Made by a program: the position numbers and the translations under genes
The notes under the pieces: model-generated
The model's database searches: none
The model's input: the letters and a program-made list of their open reading frames with translations, nothing else
What the model was told of the DNA's origin: nothing
NCBI GenBank assembly: GCA_032718475.1
Contig: JAUCBJ010008390.1
Location: 1-51,349 of the forward strand
Reading direction: 5' to 3'
Length of the DNA: 51,349 nucleotides
DNA from: Nemertoderma westbladi
Taxonomy: Eukaryota; Xenacoelomorpha; Nemertodermatida; Nemertodermatidae
In this document: in pieces, positions 38,549 to 48,400 of the stretch
Layout: every line of letters starts with the position of its first letter
Numbering within the stretch: the stretch's first letter is position 1

Positions 38549-39294
38549 GTCCCCTAATGCCCCCCACTTAGCAGGCCATCCAGGAACTGTGGGGCGAGAC
38601 ACGTAGTCGGCGAGCCTTGGCATACGGTTCATATAGGGCAAATGGGGCATGTCCGTCTGTCTGTCTGTCCGTCCGTCTGTCTGTCTGGTAAATGTTTGAA
38701 CGCGAATTTCTCTGCATCGCTGGTTCGGAATTGAACCAAACTTAGTAGGTAAGTAGTAGAGAGAAAGTTTAGAAAGTTTGTAAAGTTTGGTGAAAAATCA
38801 TGCAGTCTGACGTCAGCTACGACAGATTATGTAGTTTTTAGAAAATGTTAAATTTCTCGGGAAGGCCTCATTTTCCTGAGCTGAAATTTTGGTGGCCTGT
38901 AGAGAATCATGAAGTCTATCTTTTACGAAATTGAAAAGTTAAGACATTTAATTGGGGATCCGCTAGAGACTCAGAAGTAATGACATAGGCCTACCGGTAC
39001 GGTACTGCTGTACAGTGCTGCACTGGTAAGTACGAAATTGCAGAATAACAATTTGACACCACCTAGCGGATTAACATATGATTGTATATCGAATGAATAC
39101 ATTTATAGCATGGGATATTGGGTCCAAACTAGACATGCCCCATTTGCTCTATATGAACCGTATGCCAAGGCTTGCCGACTACGTGCTGCGCGAAGTCCCC
39201 ACGAACGTGTCTATTACTGTTTAATGTGTATTAAATAAGGGACGATGCCAATTTATGATTGGTAACGAACCTTCCAGGGGCATTAAGGACCATG
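38549..39294 (-). repeat. dispersed repeat family A, copy 2, within a possible inverted-repeat element
   Basis: 38587-39020 is the reverse complement of 984-1448. The outer words ATGGTCCCCTAATGCCCC (38549) and GGGGCATTAAGGACCAT (39275-39291) are inverted with one or two mismatches, so the whole block may be one short DNA element. A further short piece of family A in direct orientation lies at 39133-39210. Confidence 0.5.
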
Positions 39295-39349
39295 ACTGAG
39301 ATGTCCTATGTCCCACCATGATAATCTCGATAACTTATCAACTGATAAC

Positions 39350-39560
39350 GTAGTACCGGTTAGTAAGAGTTAGTGGAGTTGGAAGTTAGTAAGAGGGTAC
39401 GTAGTACCGGTTAGTAAGAGTTAGTGGAGTTGGAAGTTAGTAAGAGGGTACGTAGTACCGGTTAGTAAGAGTTAGTGGAGTTGGAAGTTAGTGAGAGGGT
39501 ACGTAGTACCGGTTAGTAAGAGTAGTAGTTAGTTGTAGAACTAGTTAGTAAGAGGGTACG
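39350..39560. repeat. 51-bp minisatellite (~4 units)
   Basis: Units begin ACGTAGTACCGGTTAGTAAG. Three are near identical and the fourth and fifth are shortened or diverged. Confidence 0.9.
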
Positions 39561-39984
39561 TAGAGTACCGTTAGTAGCAAGAATTAGTGGTAGGTTGATA
39601 TGTATAAGATATAGTATATAGTAAGAGACTAGAGAGCACAATATACCATAGAAGTAGTAGCCAGAAAGATAGATAGGGCAATAGCACAAAACAAAATAAA
39701 AATCAAGAATATTAGGATCACCTCCGAACTACAGAAAAGCCTTCAAGATGGCCTTCGAGGGTCTGGTAGATGATGGTCATGGTCGGTGATCATGGTCATG
39801 GTCGGTGATTATCATTTTCTTGTTGTATAAGTTAATCATAATTAATGATGAGTAACAATTCGCAACATCCCTGGCGTAAAGTAAGTAAGTACAAACAAAC
39901 CATGATTTGTGTAATTACTGCATATAATTTTTACAAAATGGCATATCGGATTATCGGGATGCCGCATTAAGATAGCTTTTTGTA
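39561..39984. other. non-coding stretch
   Basis: AT-rich. It contains a two-copy GGTCATGGTCGGTGAT repeat near 39775-39809. No gene is seen. Confidence 0.4.
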
Positions 39985-40757
39985 TCTCCCGCTCAGCTAT
40001 GGCCACCCCACAGTGTAGGCCTACGCCATATGCATCTACAGTATCTCCCGCTCAGCTATGGCCACCCCACAGTAGGCCTACGCCATATGCATCTATCTCC
40101 CGCTCAGCTATGGCCACCCCACACCCACAGTGTAGGCCTACGCCATATGCATTTATCTCCCGCTCAGCTATGGCCACCCCACAGTGTAGGCCTACGCCAT
40201 ATGCATATATCTCCCGCTCAGCTATGGCCACCCCACAGTGTAGGCCTACGCCATATGCATCTATTTCCCACTCAGCTATGGCCATCCCACAGTGTAGGCC
40301 TACGCCATATGCATCTATCTCCCGCTCAGCTATGACCACCCCATAGTGTAGGCCTACGCCATATGCATCTATCTCCCGCTCAGCTATGGCCTCCCCACAG
40401 TGTAGGCCTACGCCATATTCATCTATCTCCCGCTCAGGTATGGCCTGGCCACCCCACAGTGTAGGCCTACGCCATATGCATCTACAGTATCTCCCGCTCA
40501 GCTATGGCTACCCCACAGTAGGCCTACGCCATATGCATCTATCTCCCGCTCAGCTATGGCCACCCCATAGTAGGCCTACGCCATATGCATCTACAGTATC
40601 TCCCGCTCAGCTATGGCCACCCCACAGTAGGCCTACGCCATATGCATCTATCTCCCGCTCAGCTATGGCCACCCCATAGTAGGCCTACGCCATATGCATC
40701 TATCTCCCGCTCAGCTATGGCCACCCCATAGTAGGCCTATGCCATATGCATCTACTG
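39985..40757. repeat. 54-bp minisatellite (~14 units)
   Basis: The core unit contains CAGCTATGGCCACCCC, a TAGGCCTACGCCATATGCAT palindrome-rich part and ATCTCCCGCT. Units vary between about 51 and 63 bp by presence of TGT after CACAG, of ACAGT after ATCT, or of extra CACCCA. The ORFs of 95-115 codons across it follow from the multiple-of-three period and are not taken as genes. Confidence 0.93.
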
Positions 40758-40835
40758 TATAATTATTATTAAATATATTGATACAATAGTTGTTCCGACA
40801 GTAACTTACGGCTGCTCAACCTTCGCTGACTTCGA

Positions 40836-41120
40836 GGTTCCACCTTGGTGTAGTGGTTGCATTGAATTCACATCTCCCGTATGTCGTTGTTCGATCCTCA
40901 CATGGCCAGGGCAGTTTTCGTTTCGGCACGAATGCTTTAAAGGGACCAGCCAGGGCGCATCTCTGCCTTGCATACTTAAGTGGTAGCTAAATGAGTTGAG
41001 CACCGGAGTTTCCTCTGGGGAGTAAAGTTCTGGGGGGACCGCACTGGAAATAAGTCGTCAGACTTTGTGCGAAATCCCTGGCCTAGTGGCCGAAGAAAAT
41101 TTACTTTTTACTTTACTTTG
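40836..41120 (+). mobile_element. tRNA-derived SINE, copy 1
   Basis: The head TTCCACCTTGGTGTAGTGG has an A box (TGGTGTAGTGG), and TGTTCGATCC near 40888-40897 is a B box with one change. A unique body of ~200 bp follows, with a tail of TTTACTTTAC repeats. It is ~90% identical to the reverse-strand copy at 43621-43900. The anticodon region is not assignable. Confidence 0.8.
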
Positions 41121-41129
41121 ACCTTACTA

Positions 41130-41660
41130 TAGAGACCAGTTAACGGCATTACCCCATGTCATAAAGACCCGGGGTTCTATTTTAAAATTTGGTGCTGGAT
41201 TAGCAAGTTTGCCTCAGCGACTCAGATCCTTAATGTTGTGGACCATCCAGAACTTTCCACTATTAATCTCTCCTATTTATCAAAAAGGAGGCGACGAGTT
41301 GGCGCACAATTTTGTCCAATGATTTCCACCATAACCTGAGTTCAGTTAGCTCTTGTTGGAGGCCTTCTGACACCTGCCACTGTCGGTTTTGTGGCGCGCC
41401 TGCCACAGATATTCTACCATTCTACGCTCGTTACAATGCAGCCTTCTACCGGACGATCTATCCCCTAAACTTGCACTCCTTACAAGACTCGTCACTTAAT
41501 TTATCTTAATTAATTCTTACTTTAATCATTTTGCGATCTTTCTTCGACTTATTTATTTTATTGGTTTTATATATTGGTTTTACATATTTATTTATTTTAT
41601 ACTACCCGTTGGGTAAATAAGGATAACAATTTCATTATTAAATATTCATAATACACAAAT
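41130..41660 (+). other. possible 3' end of a truncated LINE
   Basis: A 65-codon frame at 41312-41509 has Cys/His-rich CHCRFCGAPATDILPF, like the C-terminal finger of some LINE ORF2 proteins. It is followed by an AT-rich 3' region ending CCGTTGGGTAAATAAGGATA and TTCATTA words, a style common at LINE ends. No RT motif remains, so this is tentative. Confidence 0.3.
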
Positions 41661-41811
41661 TTAATATTATAAAATTATATTGCATCGTATGTATCGCAAA
41701 TGAGTCGCATGTAACGCATCACGAGTCACATGTGTTTTAAATGTGATTAATCGCACACTTCTGCAAGCGATATTTATGCGTTTTATCGCAAATATTTCAG
41801 ATCCGACAAAG

Positions 41812-41831
41812 GGTGGGGGGGGGGGGGGGGG
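41812..41831. repeat. poly-G tract
   Basis: An almost pure run of about 19 G. Confidence 0.9.
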
Positions 41832-41900
41832 TTCAAAACGCCTCACTATCTCTTGTAAATCGAAATTGATATATCTATTGCGATTTTTAAGCGAATTTTT

Positions 41901-42164
41901 CACTGGGTATACAGTGGCCCCCTATGTAGGCCTACGGAATGTTTCACTGGGTATACAGTGGCCCCCTATGTAGGCCTACGGTATGTTTCACTGGGTATAC
42001 AGTGGCCCCCTATGTAGGCCTACGGTATGTTTCACTGGGTATACAGTGGCCCCCTATGTAGGCCTACGGTATGTTTCACTGGGTATACAGTGGCCCCCTA
42101 TGTAGGCCTACGGTATGTTTCACTGGGTATACAGTGGCCCCCTATGTAGGCGTACGGTATGTTT
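41901..42164. repeat. 44-bp minisatellite (6 units) just upstream of the carbonic anhydrase start
   Basis: Six near-identical units (CACTGGGTATACAGTGGCCC, then a CTATGTAGGCCTACGGTATG part). The array ends 88 bp before the ATG at 42252. Single-base changes mark the first (GGAAT) and last (GGCGTAC) units. Confidence 0.95.
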
Positions 42165-42251
42165 CACTCGGCACAGGTACTGTAAGTTACCGGATAAATT
42201 GTTACGTATTGTATAGCCCTACATCACAGCAGCTTGTAAATATAATTTATA

Positions 42252-42467
42252 ATGTACGATTTACTTGGTGTCATTGCTTTTGTCTCAACCGTTTGTTACG
42301 GTAACCCAATTGGTGACGTCGTACTATACGGGGAGGGACGCCTCCAATCACCGATCGATATAGTAGATGCGGACACGGTTTCGGACTGCGGACTTCGACC
42401 ATTTGTGTTGCCGACAATCGTTCCATCTGATGAAACCTTCATAATAAACGACGGAAACGTATTACGG
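42252..42467 (+). CDS. carbonic anhydrase exon 1
   Basis: 72 codons from ATG to …INDGNVLR, phase 0, followed by donor GTAAAG at 42468. It contains the signal peptide and RLQSPIDIVDAD. Confidence 0.85.
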
Positions 42468-45400
42468 GTAAAGTTTATTTTTTTCCGGTTACGAGTTATT
42501 TTTGAGGTTATTTACCTAAGGACTTGTTAATAACCCCGCTGTGAAGCTGTGGGTTTATAAAGTAAATGGAATGAGGGTAGATTACCAGAAAGTACATTAT
42601 GATTATGAATTATTAAAGCACAGTATGTATTTTTTCTAAATATTTTTCAATTTTATTTGTTTATTTGATTTTCACGAATAAACGGACATAGGGGCTCATA
42701 AAAAAACCTTTGCAGATAATGTTTTTAATGTTTGGATATCATGCCTAACATCCTAAAGTATCTGAAATGGGAAATTGGAATCAAATTCCGTTATGTGTGG
42801 GCTCATACTTGCAAGTTGAAATTGACTGAACATTTTTTTACATTTTTCAAAATCGCTGTGCGAATTTTGCCTACAATTAAGGCGAAAATACAGTCATTAC
42901 AAATAACATAAATCTTAGTCTGCTTATTTGCCTGTGTGAGTGATGGTTCAACCTCGGTTGCAGTTCAAGAAATAAAATAATTTTGGTTTCCTAGAGAACA
43001 ATCAACTTCGTTTGAAAAAATAACAAAACGCTATTGCGAATTTCGTAATTCCGTAACGAAAACATGACATTTTTTAAAATAGCTTTTAAACTACTCAACA
43101 TGTGACATTCAAAATTTAATTTCTCTTCCTCTAACCGCTGGGCAATACGCAATTATTTTCCTTTTGTGGCAATGTGATATATAAGTCGAGATATTTGCGT
43201 TACGGAATTACAATTTCACGTTACGGAATTACGTTACGGAATTACAGTTTTCCAACAATGCGTGACGATTGTCGGTGTAGACTGCAGAGTGGTACACTGC
43301 GAGACGTTAGAATTGGTGTACAGTGGTACAATGCGATTCGTTAATGTTGGTGTAGACTGGTACACTTCGAGACGTTAGTGTTTGTGTAGACTAGTACACT
43401 GGGAGACGTCAGTGTTGGTGTAGACTGGTACACTGCGATAGATTAATGTTGGTGTAGACTGGTACACTGAGAGACGTTAGTGTTGTGTAGACTGGCACAC
43501 TGCGAGACGTCAGTGTTGGTGTAGACTGGTACACTGCGAGACGTTAGTGTTGGTGTAGACTGGTACAATGCGATACGTTAATTTTGGTGTTGACTTGCAC
43601 AAAAGACTTTAGTGTTTAAGTAAGTAAAGTAAAGTAAATTTTCTTCGGCCGCTAGACCAGGGATTACGCACAAAGTCTGATTGATGACTTATTTCCAGTG
43701 CGGTCCCCCAGAACTTTACTCCCCAGAGGAAACTCCAGTACTCATTTAGCTACCACTTAAGGATGCAAGGCAGAGATGCGCCCTGGCTGGTCCCTTTAAA
43801 GCATTCGTGCCGAAACGAAAACTGCCCTGGCCCATGTGAGGATCGAACCCACGACCTACGGGAGATGTGAATTCAATGCGACCACTACACCAAGGTGGAA
43901 CTTTATTGGTTTAGACTTGTACATTGGGAGACGTTAGTGTTGGTGTAGACAGATACACGGCGATACATTAATGTTGGTGTAGACTGGAACATTGAGAAAC
44001 GTTAGTGTTGTTGTGGACTGGTACACAGCGAGACGGTAGGGGTGTAGACTGGTACACTGATAGACGTTAGTGTCGTTACCTCTAACGTTGGCATTCAGAG
44101 CATTGTATTAAATTACCATTTTTATAGAACATGTGTGTGGAATATATTGTCGTAATTCAATGAAACGACCGATATTGCACCAGTTCCACCGCGCAGTTAT
44201 TCTTCAACGTTATAGTGATTTGTTGGTGCTGTGCTGATGTAAAGCTGGCTGTGCAAGGATTCCAAGGATGTAAAAACATTTGAATTTGGTTTGGAAATAG
44301 CTGCAGTGTAACTGGTGCAATATCGCCGGCGACTCTTTTTTTAACGCTTGTAACTATAGATTGAAAGCAAAAATAAAAATTCCGGCTCTCCCACTAAGTG
44401 GTCAGGAAAGTTTCAAATTTCTATCAATCTCATTAAGACTTGTAGAAAAATTGGCGGGGGGTCGTGCCATTGAATTATGGCACTATATTCCGGGCCATGG
44501 TGTTGTATGTATATCACGATGACAATTATCCCAGTTCAATAACTTCGCAAATTCGCACGAAATTCCGTAACGATCTGGTTTGTAATTCCATAACGACACC
44601 AATAAAGCTGTAACACAAAATTGATTGCTAAATCTGCTTAATCTTTACCATGGCGGGCATTTTGAACATCTCTACTTATGTATGACACCGAGTAACACCT
44701 TATCTGGGAAAAGTCGTGCGAAATGTAATTCCGTAATGATGAAATTCATGAAGGTCGAAAGTTCTATGTGTTTTAAATACTGTAGGTAGATGCCTGATTT
44801 TGTATATAATGTTCTAGAACAAATAAACGACTGCTACCATATTTCATATTTTAGAAATATTTATATTCATACGCAACAACTATTATTTAGGAGTAAAATC
44901 AAAAATGTGTCAAAAATGTTACTGTAGCTATCACTAAGTAAAACCTTTAGCTAACACAAAATGTTTTAGCTAACATTTAGTTCTAGAAGGCTACAATTAT
45001 GTCTCATCAATTCACCATATTGCAGCGAATAAATTGTGGCGTGTCAAGTAGAAACGAACGGAGCCCCTAAAGGGACGAGTGAACCAAAAAATTATTACGA
45101 CATTACATTACGACGATTAGCACGACATACTAAGTCGTTCGAACTTCGAACGACATACTAAGTCGGGCGAACGACATACTAAGTAGTGCGATGTGCGAAC
45201 GATATACTAAGTCGTTCGAACTTCGAACGACATACTAAGTCGGGCGAACGACATACTAAGTAGTGCGATGTGCGAACGATATACTAAGTCGTGCGAACGA
45301 CATACTAAGTCGTGCGAACGACATACTAGACCGTGCGAACAACATACTAAGTCGTTCGAACGACTTAACTAACTCATGCGAACGACATACTAAGTCGTGC

Positions 45401-48400
45401 GAACGACTTACTAAGTCGTGCGAACGACATACTAAGTCGTGCGAACGACATACTAAGTCGTGCGAACGACATACTAAGTCGTGCGAACGACTTACTAAGT
45501 CGTGCGAACGACATACTAGGCCGTGCGAACAACATACTAAGTCGTGCGAACGACTTAACTAACTCATGCGAACGACATACTAAGTCGTGCGAACGACATA
45601 CTAAGTCGTGCGAACTACATACTAAGTCGTGCGAACGACATACTAAGTCGTGCGAACGACATACTAAGTCGTGCGAACGACATACTAAGTCGTGCGAACG
45701 ACTTACTAAGTCGTGCGAACGACATACTAGGCCGTGCGAACAACATACTAAGTCGTGCGAACGACTTAACTAACTCATGCGAACGACATACTAAGTCGTG
45801 CGAACGACATACTAAGTCGTGCGAACGACATACTAAGTCGTGCGAACGACATACTAAGTCGTGCAAACGACATACTAAGTCGTGCGAACGACATACTAAG
45901 TCGTGCGAACGACTTACTAAGTCGTGCGAACGACATACTAGGCCGTGCGAACAACATACTAAGTCGTGCGAACGACTTAACTAACTCGTGCGAACGACAT
46001 ACTAAGTCGTGCGAACGACATACTAAGTCGTGCGAACGACATACTAAGTCGTGCGAACGACATACTAAGTCGTGCGAACGACATACTAAGTCGTGCGAAC
46101 GACTTACTAAGTCGTGCGAACGACATACTAGGCCGTGCGAACAACATACTAAGTCGTGCGAACGACTTAACTAACTCATTAGAACGACATACTAAGTCGT
46201 GCGAACGACATACTAAGTCGTGCGAACGACATACTAAGTCGTGCGAACGACATACTAAGTCGTGCGAACGACATACTAAGTCGTGCGAGCGACATACTAA
46301 GTCGTGCTAACGACATACTAGGCCGTGCGAACAACATACTAAGTCGTGCGAACGACTTAACTAACTCATGCGAACGACATACTAAGTCGTGCGAACGACA
46401 TAGTAACTCATGCGAACGACATACTAAGTCGTGCGAACGACATACTAAGTCGTGCGAACGACATACTAAGTCGTGCGAACAACATACTAAGTCGTGCGAA
46501 CGACATACTAAGTCGTGCGAACGACATACTAAGTCGTGCGAACGACATACTACAGTAAGTCGTGCGAGCGACATACTAAGTCGTGCGAACGACTTACTAA
46601 GTCGTGCGAGCTGCGAGCGACATACTAAGTCGTGCGAACGACATTATAAGTTGTTTAACTTAGGCCAAACATACGGACAGATTTCATCTGCTTTAAAACT
46701 AAATAATGAAGTTATCCTAAGCGTCCGACAAATTGAAAGAATATTGAGTGGACTGAATTTGGGCAGGAGAAATGTTTACACTAATACAGAAGAAGTTATT
46801 AATTTCATTTCCAATGAAATTAAAGGATCAGGGCACCTGCATGGGTATCGCATGATACACACCAAGTACTTATTAGCTGGTCTGCGAGTGCGAAAGGAAG
46901 ATGTGCGTCACATTCTCCGCATGCTCGATCCTGAAGTATCGCAATGGCGCGCTACGAAACGTTTGCGTCGCGACTTAGTATGTCGTTCGCACGAGTAGGT
47001 TAAGTCGTACGCTCGACTTAGTATGTCGTTCGCACGACTTAGTATGTCGTTCGCACGAGTTAGTTAAGTCGTTCGCTCGACTTAGTATGTCGTTCGCACG
47101 ACTTAGTATGTCGTTCGAAAGACTTACTAAGTCGTTCGCACGTGTTAGCGAAATTTTTTTTTTCTCATGTCCCTTCAGGGGCTCCGTAGAAACGTATAGT
47201 ATAAAAAAAGGCGTTCTGAGATAAACGCATTTCAAGTTTTAGGATATGTTTATTTTTCCTTGCAAACCCTATGCCTATGGTCTAGAATGACAGTTTCTGA
47301 CTCAAAACTTTACAAGGTATCCGAAAATTTTGATTTAAACCACGTAGAAGCAATCCTTTGTTCCCAAATATATGATGACAGACAGACTGGCAAAATGACG
47401 GACAGGCGGACAGACAGTCTAGATTACGTGAAATTTGAAAACTGACATCAGAAATGAAATCACAAACCCGGAAAACCTCTCTAGCCATAATTTTAGTTAG
47501 TTAGCATGCTTTTTTAATGTTTGACAGACAGTCTGACAAAAAGATGGACAGACAGACAAACAGCCTATTTCGTAAAATGTGCAACCTAACATCGCAAAAG
47601 AGATCACGAACCTGTAAAATACCCGTAGCGAGAATTTTAACTAGTTTGTTTGCTTTCTTAATGTTTGACAGACAAACAGACTGACAGACAGAAATATGAA
47701 TGGATATCTGGTGTGGTCTGAATTCGTTTTGAAGAAATTATGAGCGATCGATAACCCTTAAAGTGATAAGTTCATAAGTTCTTAAAGTGAAAAAGATAAG
47801 ATCACTTTCCTTAAAGGAAAGTGATACTGTAGAAGATAAGTGTTATATACCACTAGAAAGCCCGCTTATAATCTCGATAATTCCATTATTATAATTTCTA
47901 AATTTTGATTTTGTAAAATCTGCCTCCAGTCACGTGTGGCGGCTACATGGCTGCCTCCCGTGACGCGTGGCGGCTACATGGCTGCCTCCAGTCACGCGTG
48001 GCGGCTACATGGCTGCCTCCAGTCACGCGTGGCGGCTACATGGCTGCCTCACGTCACGCGTGGCGGCTACATGGCTGCTTCCAGTCGCCCGTGGCGGCTA
48101 CATGGCTGCCTCCCGTCACGCGTGGCGGCTACATGGCTGCCTCCAGTCACGCGTGGCGGCTACATGACTGCCTCCAGTCACGCGTGGCGGCTACATGGCT
48201 GCCTCCAGTTACGCGTGGCGGCTACATGGCTGCCTCCAGTCACTCCTGGCGGCTACATGGCTGCCTCCAGTCACGCGTGGCAGCTACTGTACATGACTTT
48301 TTAATTCTACACTTAAGTAAAATTTATTATTATAATTTTTATTTTATCCTTAATATATTTTTACCATTTACAGTAGGCCTAGTTCCTTAATCCCAGGCTA

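Larger units (their letters stand above)
45057..47185 (+). mobile_element. DNA transposon with satellite-array arms and an integrase-type transposase remnant
   Basis: The outer ends are inverted: GGAGCCCCTAAAGGGAC at 45060 and the complement of GTCCCTTCAGGGGCTCC ending at 47185. Flanking direct repeats GTAGAAACG (45048-45056 and 47186-47194) look like a 9-bp target duplication. Inward of the left end is a ~1.5-kb array of a 21-bp unit. Inward of the right end is ~170 bp of the same unit in inverted orientation. Between them lies a transposase fragment (46651-46983). This is therefore one element whose subterminal repeats have grown very unequally. The transposase type suggests eukaryotic IS3-like (IS3EU) elements, but this is tentative. 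Confidence 0.65.

Noticed and set aside
39999-40679. ORFs of 95-115 codons on both strands across the 54-bp array
   Set aside because: Open frames follow from the repeat period. There is no domain, and several overlapping frames are open at once.
45263-46574. ORFs of 60-131 codons across the 21-bp satellite
   Set aside because: A product of a 7-codon repeat on either strand. No start, domain or context supports coding.
45107-46646. CRISPR-like array (short regular repeats)
   Set aside because: There are no unique spacers: the repeats are head-to-tail with no intervening variable sequence, and the genome is eukaryotic.
47936-48390. ORFs of 66-147 codons across the 31-bp array
   Set aside because: All three forward frames are open because the unit lacks stops. 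No gene evidence.
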